A stretch of 15,558 nt of DNA from Thermoflexus sp. Its GTDB lineage: Bacteria; Chloroflexota; Anaerolineae; Thermoflexales; Thermoflexaceae. The translations under genes were made by a program, and so were the position numbers. The stretch is from positions 1 to 15,558 of the forward strand of contig JAGHYO010000026.1 in the NCBI GenBank assembly GCA_017743605.1. Reading direction: 5' to 3'. Position 1 is the first letter of the stretch; each line of letters starts with the position of its first letter. Shown piece by piece: positions 6,817 through 13,827 of this stretch. A model generated the notes under the pieces. The model ran no database searches, had not been told where the DNA came from, and saw only the letters and a program-made list of their open reading frames with translations.

Positions 6817-9666
6817 TCACCACCAGATCAGCGGTCGGATCATCTCCCAAGGCGGATCCTGCGCGTTCACCACCGTCCCATCCTCGAACTCCACCGCGCC
6901 GGGCCGGGTGGGGTCGTCCGCGGCGGGGTGGATGCGGCGGATCCATCGGCCCGTGAGGCACGAAAGGGTCTCCACCAGGTCGATGTCGGGGTAGAGCTTT
7001 GAGAGATCCACCCGGATTCGGTCCCCCTCGAGGTCCACCTCCATCACCCGCTCGCCGGTCTCGGCGTTGTCAAGCATCTTGGGATCTCGCAGGAAGACAT
7101 ACTGCGTATACGGATCGGCCCGAAAGAAGAGGGGGGCGTCATCCCGGAAGCAGGCCTTGCGCAGCACCTCTTCATACTGCTCCAGGCGGAAATATTTGAC
7201 GAAGTGGCGGACACCCCGGCCGTCCTCCCGGGCTTTGCCATCCTTCCATCGATCCGAGAAGATGGCCTTCTTGATACGAGGGAGCAGCACCGTGTGGAAA
7301 TGATCGGCCACCTCCACCAGGATGTATTTGCGCCGACCCCCATCCTCCCGGTTCAGGTGGATGACCGCGTGGGCCGTGGTCCCGGAGCCGGCAAAGAAAT
7401 CGAGGACGATTTCCCCCTGGCGGGCGGTCTGGCGAACGAAGCGGCCCACCAGGCTGGTGGGCTTGGGGGCGAAGAAGACCCCCGACCGTCCGAAGAGGGC
7501 CGAAAGCTCCTTTTCGCCATCGCTGTAGTCCACCACCACGCTCTTGGCCACGTTGGTCTCCGTCTCGTGGAGGAAGCGCTTGATCCGCGGCACCTTCCGC
7601 TCGTCCTCCCCCCAGACGATGCGGTGATCCTCGGCAAGGCGCAGAAACTCTTCATATCCCCTGTTCCAGCCGCGCTTAGGAGGCGGACAAGGCTTTCCGG
7701 TGACTGGATGACGAGGTCGATAGAAGCGATAGTTGGGATGATTCGGATCCCGGGTAGTGGGCGACTGCTTGCCCGCAGGCATAGACATATCGCCTTCCTG
7801 CCACACCCAGATCCCCGCCTTCCGCGCCTGGGCCTCGGCCTCGGGGACGTAGCGTCCTTCCGCGTCCCGATACTCCGCCCGCCGATAGGGGTAGAGGCCC
7901 CGCCAGGGATCGTTGCGCTCGGCCTCCTCGCGGCTCATCCCCTGGGCCGCCGCCTCCCGCAGCCATTCCTCCCGATGCCGTCGATAGAGTTCCTCCAGAG
8001 CCCGCTCCACTTCGGCGATGGGGGGATAGCGGGAGTTCAGCGCCTCGATCAGGGCCATGACCTCTGGATATCCGGGCTTGGGCTCCCGGAACGTCATCGG
8101 GTCCGCCTTGACCCTTTCCAGATCCTTGGCCCAGACCTCCACATACTCGTGGTTGGTGGAATAGGTGGGCACCTGGCTGTTGGTGGTGTTCATCACCCAG
8201 ATCACTTCCTCGACCCGATTCTCCTCGCCCAGCAAACGGACCAGGATCCCCTCCACCACGGCCCGCTCCCGCTTGTCGATGCTGACGAAGAGGACGCCGT
8301 CCTCTGAGAGCAACTCCCGAGCCAGCGCGAGCCGGTTCTCCATCATCGAGGCGTAGGCCGCGTGACGGAAGCGGTTGGGGTAAGGGATCTCCGTAGTGGC
8401 GGTGTTGTAGGGCGGATCGATATAGATGCACCTCACCCGCCCCCGGAACTTGGGGAGCAGGGTGTTCAGGGCCTGGTAGTTCTCGCTGTGGACCAGCCAG
8501 CCGTCCAGCTCCTGGTCCAGGTGGTCGAAGAGGGCGAGGATGGCCGGCTCCAGGTCGGGGAAGTAACGGGTGTCCAGGGGGAGATACCGGTAGCGTTCGT
8601 GCAAACGCCGGCCCACGAGATCTTCGGACCAGATCGCTTCCGGCGTCCAGTCCTCTCCCACCATGCCCAGCTCACGCCATTCCTGAACCTGGTCCTCTAT
8701 CCCCGGGTGGGCGAAGATCCGCTCCAGGACCTCCGTGCCCCCTTCCTGTCCGGCGATGCGATCCAGGGTGATGAGGTAGTGGCTCCCCCGGACGAACTTG
8801 GGCTTGTTCCAGATCCGCACCAGCTCGTCCTCGAACTGGGCGATGAGATCGATGATCCGGTAGGCGATGTCCTTAAGGGCCCGCAGCTGCCGGACGCGCG
8901 CTTCCGTCCAGACCGTTCCGTCCCGCTGGCCCGGTTCGAAGACGTATTGATAGAGCCAGAGATCGAACTGCTCTTGGAGAAAGCGCCGGGCGTCCTTGTT
9001 GATGAAGAAGTCGACCTCGCTCTGGCGCTCGAAAAGGCGGAAGGCCCGCTCCAGCGTCTCCTCCGAGGGGATGTCCGGGGTGAACCGCTTCAGCCCCTGG
9101 GCGTCCCGAATCGCCCGGCGGATCTCCTCAAGGTTCGTCTGCCGCCCTCGCTCCGTGTAGACCACCGTGAAGACCAGCGTGCCGTCGCCTCGCCGCTCCC
9201 GGAAGGTGTAGATCAGGTCTCGCTTCTCGTTCGCCCGTCGGTGTTCCAGAGCAGACACATCGAAGAAAAAGCGAAAGCCGTCGACCTCCGCCGTCATGCT
9301 GCGGAAGAGGCAATCGGTCTTGACGTAGTAGAGCATATGGGTCTTCCAGAAGAGAACCACATCCCGGTCGTCGGTATAAACCCTCTCGTAGACGTGACCA
9401 TGAGGCGGGGTGAACCGGAAGTAGATGGAGCCGGACTCGCTGAAGTAGCGACGGAAGAAGGTGTAAAGGCGGTCGAAAAGCTCCTCGCGGAACTCGGGGA
9501 AGGGCGCCAGGGCCCGCTCGATGTCCCCCCGGAGCCGAGGGAAGACCCCCTCCTCATAGTAGCGGGATTTCATCCGCATCAGGTTCACGAAGCCGGACTC
9601 GCCCTCCACCTTCGCACCCACAAAGAGGTCCCGCAGGGCGGAGAAGAACGCTTTCTCCTTGCTCAC
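6817..9666 (-). CDS. Type III-like DNA methyltransferase (Mod) with long N-terminal extension
   Basis: This is a 949-aa site-specific DNA methyltransferase, probably an N6-adenine enzyme, pairing with the Res protein. Motif IV IYIDPPYNTA (DPPY at 417-420) comes before motif I VLDFFAGSGTT (754-764), the beta-class order typical of type III Mod proteins. ENRLALARELLSEDGVLFVSID follows motif IV as expected. Between the two motifs lie about 330 residues that should include the target recognition region. The first roughly 400 residues are rich in charged and aromatic residues and have no motif I recognise, making the protein clearly longer than classical 550-700-aa Mod subunits. The GTG start at 9666 is chosen because GGGAGG lies 5 nt upstream and a TATAAT box lies about 85 nt upstream. 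The frame is open further 5', but that part belongs to a decayed upstream gene. Its stop is 3 nt before the MNT remnant. Confidence 0.9.
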   Translation of the reverse strand: MSKEKAFFSALRDLFVGAKVEGESGFVNLMRMKSRYYEEGVFPRLRGDIERALAPFPEFREELFDRLYTFFRRYFSESGSIYFRFTPPHGHVYERVYTDDRDVVLFWKTHMLYYVKTDCLFRSMTAEVDGFRFFFDVSALEHRRANEKRDLIYTFRERRGDGTLVFTVVYTERGRQTNLEEIRRAIRDAQGLKRFTPDIPSEETLERAFRLFERQSEVDFFINKDARRFLQEQFDLWLYQYVFEPGQRDGTVWTEARVRQLRALKDIAYRIIDLIAQFEDELVRIWNKPKFVRGSHYLITLDRIAGQEGGTEVLERIFAHPGIEDQVQEWRELGMVGEDWTPEAIWSEDLVGRRLHERYRYLPLDTRYFPDLEPAILALFDHLDQELDGWLVHSENYQALNTLLPKFRGRVRCIYIDPPYNTATTEIPYPNRFRHAAYASMMENRLALARELLSEDGVLFVSIDKRERAVVEGILVRLLGEENRVEEVIWVMNTTNSQVPTYSTNHEYVEVWAKDLERVKADPMTFREPKPGYPEVMALIEALNSRYPPIAEVERALEELYRRHREEWLREAAAQGMSREEAERNDPWRGLYPYRRAEYRDAEGRYVPEAEAQARKAGIWVWQEGDMSMPAGKQSPTTRDPNHPNYRFYRPRHPVTGKPCPPPKRGWNRGYEEFLRLAEDHRIVWGEDERKVPRIKRFLHETETNVAKSVVVDYSDGEKELSALFGRSGVFFAPKPTSLVGRFVRQTARQGEIVLDFFAGSGTTAHAVIHLNREDGGRRKYILVEVADHFHTVLLPRIKKAIFSDRWKDGKAREDGRGVRHFVKYFRLEQYEEVLRKACFRDDAPLFFRADPYTQYVFLRDPKMLDNAETGERVMEVDLEGDRIRVDLSKLYPDIDLVETLSCLTGRWIRRIHPAADDPTRPGAVEFEDGTVVNAQDPPWEMIRPLIWW

Positions 9667-9671
9667 AGCTG

Positions 9672-9677
9672 CCTCCC
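9672..9677 (-). promoter_or_regulatory. Ribosome binding site deciding the mod GTG start
   Basis: GGGAGG on the minus strand, 5 nt before GTG 9666. The longer in-frame GTG at 9828 has no comparable site, and it lies upstream of the likely -10 box. Confidence 0.65.
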
Positions 9678-9750
9678 GTTCCAGACAGGGGTGAAGGCAC
9701 GAGGAATACCCGGAAGGGTTCCACTTCGGGCACCGCAACCATCGATCGAT

Positions 9751-9756
9751 ATTATA
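9751..9756 (-). promoter_or_regulatory. Candidate -10 box (TATAAT) for the mod operon
   Basis: A perfect TATAAT on the minus strand, rare in this GC-rich DNA, gives a leader of about 75-80 nt before the GTG start. No good -35 hexamer is visible 16-18 bp upstream (the bases are AGCCTC), so the assignment rests on the -10 box and its position alone. Confidence 0.4.
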
Positions 9757-10725
9757 GCTGCGGCCGTCCTCCAGAGGCTTAGGCCGCGGGGGGAGACCTT
9801 CAGCAGATCCGAACAGACGCCGCTCCACCTGGTCCCAGGCCGCTTCCAGCGCCGGCCACGGCGCCTCCTCCCTGGCCAGCCGCTGCGCGGCGGCCTACCG
9901 CTCCAGCGGGATCAGGTTCCCCCGCGCCTCCCGCAGCCTCTTCCGCAACGCTGCCTGCATCGCCGCCGGATCCCGCCGCAGAGCCGGCTCGGAGCAGGCG
10001 AAGGCGTCCGCGTCTTCGAAAGCGCCACGGAAGAACTCCTCTGGCCGGTCCTTCAAAGCCGGCCCCGCCGCCAGAGACCACAGCTCCCCCCGCAACGGAC
10101 AAAAGTCCTCCCCTGGGATCCGGCCCGCGCAGCCATGCTCCTTCGAAGTAGGTGGACGCCACGCCGTGACCGCCGCCCGCAACAAGCCCTACCCCAAGGC
10201 TAGATTATGCCGGGCTCCGCAGGAAGGCAGATCCTCCATACGGGGCCGAGGAGGCGGGACCACCACGGTACGCACCGACCAGGAGATCCGCTGGAACCGC
10301 TCCGGGATCGTGGCTAAAGCGGAGCGCAGGCGCGCTCGGCGCTCGCCATCCGGGGATCGGGCCATCGCCAGGATCGGCACGCCGGCCGTCTGCTCCAGCC
10401 GCTGGGCCTATCCCCCCGGGATGTTCGCTGCATACGGGGCATCGATCCCCTGCTCCTCTTTGAGAGGGGCTGACTCCTCCACCGCCTGCTCTGTTAGCGA
10501 AGGCCGGATCCCCTGCAAACATCCGCAGGGATGCAGGCCAGCCTCCCCCCGTGCCATGGCCTGTGGCATCCGCCCGGACCACGCCGCCGGAAAGGCCGCC
10601 TCCCACAACGCCTGGAAGGGGATCCCGTCCAGGGGGGAGGCAGATGGCGTAGGCGATGGGCGAAAGCAACACCCACCGATCCGCAGAAGCGTTCCCGCCA
10701 GCCCCCACCTCGGGGGTTTCCGCAT
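9757..10725 (-). pseudogene. Decayed gene, probably a lipoprotein, broken by three in-frame TAG codons
   Basis: One minus-strand frame with GC-rich third positions runs from an ATG at 10725 into the mod leader, interrupted only by TAG at 10408-10410, 10189-10191 and 9895-9897 (codons 106, 179 and 277). The beginning resembles a lipoprotein signal: MRKPPRW, hydrophobic LAGTLLRI, then GGCC and a Pro/Ser-rich linker (RPSPTPSASP). An Arg sits in the hydrophobic part. Later segments look like protein (LDGIPFQALWEAAFPAAW; EEFFRGAFEDADAFACSEPA; REEAPWPALEAAWDQVERRL). A neighbouring frame also looks coding just before a run of six C at about 10633-10640, so a frameshift there is an alternative beginning. 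I do not recognise the family. Each TAG could be CAG changed by one C-to-T transition. The original end cannot be fixed, because the frame continues into mod. Confidence 0.55.
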
Positions 10726-10909
10726 CGGCACCGTCCCGGAACCCTTCGAGTCGCTGTCCGGCGCGCGCGTCCTCCACCGCAGCCTCCGATTCAGAGGATC
10801 CAATGGAGCCGACACCGGGGGCGCGAGCCGTTGCGCCCATCCAGGAAGAACCAGAAGGTCCTGTGCGAGATGGACGTGTCGCGATTTTGTTGAGCTTGGC
10901 CGCTTCGTG

Positions 10910-10931
10910 GGACAACTGCGCGCCGTTGTCC
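10910..10931. promoter_or_regulatory. 22-bp near-perfect dyad, likely operator or upstream activator site
   Basis: The left arm GGACAAC and right arm GTTGTCC are exact reverse complements. The 8-bp centre TGCGCGCC is itself symmetric apart from one base pair, so 20 of 22 bases obey the dyad. The centre is about 140 bp before the regulator's ATG, a distance usual for sites bound by Fis-type helix-turn-helix activators. Autoregulation by the adjacent regulator is an inference. Confidence 0.5.
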
Positions 10932-11048
10932 TCCGATTTTGGGACGCACCCCGCGGGACCGGCACCTTGCCTTTTCCACCCAGAGGAGGCAGTATTGTCT
11001 CTTTGAGCGTAGTAGCGCTGGATGCACAACCGGGCGGGCAGCGCGGCG

Positions 11049-11055
11049 AAGGAGG
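11049..11055 (+). promoter_or_regulatory. Ribosome binding site deciding the regulator start
   Basis: AAGGAGG is 5 nt before ATG 11061. This selects that ATG over an upstream in-frame ATG at 11022, which has no such site. Confidence 0.7.
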
Positions 11056-11060
11056 CAACG

Positions 11061-13070
11061 ATGCGACCCTGGGCGTATCCGGTGGACCTTCGTCGGATCC
11101 GATCTTGGTGGCAGCGGTTTGTGGAATGCCGGGAGCTGAACCCAGCCTTGGACCCGCTGGTAGCGGCCTCGTGGGCCCGATGCGCCCTTCGCGTGAACCC
11201 CCACGCCCCCCCGGCCCTCCCCTGTCTGGACGCGGAAACTCTGGAGCGCGTGCGGATCACCCTCTTCGATCTGATCGCCACCGCTCGGCCGCTCATGGAG
11301 GATCTCCATCAGTTCACCGAGGGCTCGGGGCTGGCCATCGCCCTCTTCGACCCCGCGGCATGCGTGCTGGACGTCCTGGGGGACCTGGGGATCGCGCGCG
11401 CGGCGGAGGCGGTAGGGCTGCGGCCGGGAGTTTTCTGGAGCGAGGGCCATGTGGGCACCAACGCCTTCGCCCTCGCCCTCCTGGAGCGCACCCCCGCGCA
11501 GGTCGTCGGGGCCGAGCACTTCGTCGCCCTCTACCACGACTGGGTGACCACGGCCGCTCCCATCTACGGCCTGGATGGCCAGCCCCTGGGAGCGATCGGC
11601 ACAGCGGCACCGGCGGAACGAGCCCAGCCGGACACCTTAGGGATGGTGATGGCCACCGCCCGGGCCATCGAGAACCAGCTCCAGGCGGCGGCGAACCTTC
11701 GCGAGAGCCATCAGCGGCTCGCGGAGCTTCAGGCCATCCTGGAAGCCACCGACCATGTGGTGATGGTCCTGAACGCTCGGGGGGAGATCGTCGGCCTCAA
11801 CGGTACGGCGGCCCGCGTGCTGGGCCTAGATCCCTCCGGGATCCTGGGGCGCCCCTTGAGCAGCCACATCCAGCTGCCACCCGCCCTCCAGAACGCCCTC
11901 ACAGACCCTCAGGTCCGCCTGGAGACCGAGGCCACGCTGCTCATCGATGGAACGCCTCTGGAGGGCTGGCTGAACCTCTACGCCGTCGCCGAAGGCCGGC
12001 ATCATCTGGGATGCGTGCTCACCTTCCGCCGAAGCGAGCAGATCCATCGTATGGTCGCCCGGCTGGTGGGAGCGCAAGCGCTGATGACCCTGGCAGACAT
12101 CCCCGGCCGCTCCCGGGCCATCCAGCATGTCCGCCAGCAGGCGCGAGCGGCGGCGCGCACCAGCCTCCCGGTCCTCCTGCGCGGGGAACCAGGGACCGGC
12201 AAGGGGGTGCTTGCCCGGGCCATCCACAACGCCAGCGCCCGGGCCGGCGGACCCTTCATCGCTGTCTCGTGCCGGGCCATCCCGCGGGAGCTGCTGGCGA
12301 TGGAGCTGCTGGGCGTGGAGGGCGGAACGTTTCGGAACGGGCCCTCGGAAGGGCGGCCAGGGAAGTTCGAGCTGGCCCACGGCGGGACCCTTTACCTGGA
12401 TGAGATCGAGGCGCTGCCGCTGGAGCTGCAGGCGGCCATCCGGCGCATCCTGGAGACGGGGGAGGTGATGCGCCTGGGCGGCCTGCGCCCCATCCCGGTG
12501 GATGTGCGGCTGATCGCCTCCTCCTCGGCCCCGCTGGAGCAGCTGGTGGCGGAAGGGCACTTCCGGGTGGATCTCTACCACCTCCTCGCCAGCATGGCCA
12601 TCTACATCCCGCCCCTACGGGAGCGGCCGGAGGACGTCCCCCTCATCGCGGAGGCGGTGTTCCGGCGCTTGCGCCGTGGATCCGGGCGAACTTACCGGCT
12701 CAGCGAGGCTGCCCTGCAACAGCTGAAAGCCTATCCGTGGCCGGGGAACGTGCGGGAGCTGGAGAACGTTTTGGAGCGGGCCGCGGCGCTCAGCGGGGCC
12801 GGATGGATCGACGTCATCCACCTCCCGGAGCGGATCCTGAGCGGAGCCAACTCAGATTGCCCTTCGGATTCCGTTCGACGGGTGGAGGAGCTGGAGCGGG
12901 AGGCGATCCTGCGGGCTGCGATCCGATATCGAGGGCGCGTGGGAGCGATGGCGGCTGCCCTGGGCCTCAGCCGCACGACCCTGTGGCGCCGCCTGAAGCG
13001 CTACGGCATCGACCTGGCTGCGTTCCGGGACCGCAAGGGGAAAGCCAAGCGCTTGCCCGTCCACGCGTAA
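11061..13070 (+). CDS. GAF-PAS-AAA+-Fis regulator (AcoR/DhaR-like) lacking the GAFTGA loop
   Basis: A 669-aa cytoplasmic transcriptional activator. A GAF-like sensor (about 60-205; FWSEGHVGTNAFALAL is typical of AcoR-type proteins) is followed by a PAS-like domain (about 225-325), the AAA+ ATPase (about 345-550) and a Fis-type helix-turn-helix (about 612-652, GAMAAALGLSRTTLWRRLKRYGI). In the ATPase I see Walker A GEPGTGKG (375-382), Walker B GGTLYLDEIEALP (441-453) and the arginine region FRVDLYHLL..IPPLRERPEDV (501-526). Where sigma-54 activators carry GAFTGA this one reads GGTFRNG (421-427), so contact with sigma-54 is not expected. DhaR and TyrR, which lack the motif, act with sigma-70. 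The target genes are not evident; the nearest plus-strand gene is the membrane protein beyond the repeats. Confidence 0.9.
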   Translation: MRPWAYPVDLRRIRSWWQRFVECRELNPALDPLVAASWARCALRVNPHAPPALPCLDAETLERVRITLFDLIATARPLMEDLHQFTEGSGLAIALFDPAACVLDVLGDLGIARAAEAVGLRPGVFWSEGHVGTNAFALALLERTPAQVVGAEHFVALYHDWVTTAAPIYGLDGQPLGAIGTAAPAERAQPDTLGMVMATARAIENQLQAAANLRESHQRLAELQAILEATDHVVMVLNARGEIVGLNGTAARVLGLDPSGILGRPLSSHIQLPPALQNALTDPQVRLETEATLLIDGTPLEGWLNLYAVAEGRHHLGCVLTFRRSEQIHRMVARLVGAQALMTLADIPGRSRAIQHVRQQARAAARTSLPVLLRGEPGTGKGVLARAIHNASARAGGPFIAVSCRAIPRELLAMELLGVEGGTFRNGPSEGRPGKFELAHGGTLYLDEIEALPLELQAAIRRILETGEVMRLGGLRPIPVDVRLIASSSAPLEQLVAEGHFRVDLYHLLASMAIYIPPLRERPEDVPLIAEAVFRRLRRGSGRTYRLSEAALQQLKAYPWPGNVRELENVLERAAALSGAGWIDVIHLPERILSGANSDCPSDSVRRVEELEREAILRAAIRYRGRVGAMAAALGLSRTTLWRRLKRYGIDLAAFRDRKGKAKRLPVHA

Positions 13071-13490
13071 AGCCCAGACGTTGTAGGAGTGGCTTTTGCC
13101 GCAACTCTCGTCATCTTGAAGCCAGGGTTCGGGGCTGAAGCCCCTCCCGCAAAGACCGATGTTGGGTAGGAGTGGCCTTCGCCGCGACCTTGCGGGATCG
13201 AAGACAGGGACTTGGGGCGAAGGCCCCTCTTTCAGGAAGCGACCCTGCGGCATCGAAAACAGAAGGTTCGAGAAGAAATCCCGTCCTGCAAAGACTGATA
13301 TTTGGTAGGAACGGCTTTCGCTGCGACCCAGCGGGGTCGAGTATGAAAGTTCAAGGCAAAAGCCCCTCCTACCGGAGGATGAATGACGTGGGACCGGCTT
13401 TCGCCGCGACCCTTTGCCTCCACCGCAACCGGTTGGAGTAAGAGAGCGGGGCCATCCACAAACAGGAGCACGAAAAGGGGGATTGATTTC

Positions 13491-13559
13491 TGTAGGAGCG
13501 GCTTCAGCCGCGACCAGTGGGATCGAAACCGCGGGTTCGGGGCGAAAGCCCCTCTTACA
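13491..13559 (+). repeat. REP-like unit, best-preserved head
   Basis: The head contains GCGGCT-TC-AGCCGC, a perfect 6-bp hairpin stem. The tail contains GGGGC-GAAA-GCCCC. The outer arms TGTAGGAG and CTCTTACA pair with one mismatch. Confidence 0.75.
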
Positions 13560-13572
13560 GAAAATTAATCCC

Positions 13573-13650
13573 TGTAGGAGGGGCCTGAGCCGCGACCCGG
13601 CGGGATCAAATATCAAATTATCGAAGTTCGGGGTGAAAGCCCCTCCTACA
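13573..13650 (+). repeat. REP-like unit with perfect 12-bp terminal inverted repeat
   Basis: TGTAGGAGGGGC at the start and GCCCCTCCTACA at the end are exact reverse complements, making this unit look like a tiny non-autonomous element with terminal inverted repeats. The middle is AT-richer (ATCAAATATCAAATTATC). Confidence 0.75.
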
Positions 13651-13827
13651 AAGAACAAATAAGGCGGTAGGGCTACCTTTTGCCGCGATCGATCGCCTTC
13701 GTAAGCCGAGATTCATTATCGGCGACAAGCCGGGACCCTGGCTGTCTTGAAGACCGAGATTTTAGCAGGGGCCCCTCCTGCAGAGAGATCCCTTGCGGCA
13801 TCCCAGACAGAGGGAACACGGCCTTTG

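Larger units (their letters stand above)
10726..11060. other. Intergenic region between the decayed lipoprotein gene and the plus-strand regulator
   Basis: No convincing gene is present; long open frames here on both strands have poor composition. It holds a 22-bp dyad (10910-10931) and the AAGGAGG ribosome site of the regulator (11049-11055). A weak promoter-like pair, TTGCCT at 10967 and CAGTAT at 10990 with a 17-bp spacer, is the best I can offer and is not convincing. Confidence 0.5.
13083..13784. repeat. Cluster of REP-like palindromic elements
   Basis: About nine related units, some partial, fill the gap between the regulator and the membrane protein: 13083-13152, 13166-13234, 13239-13290 (head lost), 13305-13372, 13388-13426 (tail lost), 13491-13559, 13573-13650, 13666-13690 (head only) and 13765-13784 (tail only). 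A full unit is about 70-78 bp. It has a head TGTAGGAGYGGCTTYNGCCGCGACC, capable of a hairpin, then a middle with GCGGGATCGAAA, then a tail GTTCGGGGCGAAAGCCCCTCCTACA with a GAAA-loop hairpin. The ends are inverted repeats of each other, so each unit can also fold as a whole. The first hairpins lie just past the regulator stop and may end its transcript. No transposase is visible in the window. Confidence 0.85.

Noticed and set aside
5341..7002. Long plus-strand open frame opposite res and the MNT/HEPN remnant
   Set aside because: It spans two gene borders on the other strand and has no recognisable domain; a complement artefact.
7204..10203. Two long plus-strand open frames opposite mod
   Set aside because: They mirror the methyltransferase, whose DPPY and FAGSGTT motifs settle the coding strand.
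10960..10975. Possible sigma-54 promoter (GGCAC...TTGC) before the regulator
   Set aside because: The GG and GC elements are 6 bp apart instead of the required 10, and the regulator itself lacks the sigma-54 contact loop.
10205..11296. 363-codon minus-strand open frame
   Set aside because: It overlaps the regulator's start and has low-complexity composition. Only a short stretch (DRWVLLSPIAYAI) looks protein-like, and this is mentioned as a possible frameshifted part of the decayed lipoprotein gene.
10166..12403. A 745-codon open frame on the plus strand
   Set aside because: It overlaps the well-supported regulator in another frame and is dominated by Arg, Gly, Pro and Ala, as expected for the antiphase of GC-rich coding DNA. 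No domain is recognisable.
12852..13658. 268-codon minus-strand open frame through the palindromic cluster
   Set aside because: Its repeated peptide pattern (RGFxPEP and similar) comes from translating the REP-like units, and it runs into the end of the regulator on the other strand.
13083..13784. CRISPR array
   Set aside because: The units are long palindromic elements with irregular spacing, variable length and decayed copies; there are no constant repeats with unique spacers and no cas genes.
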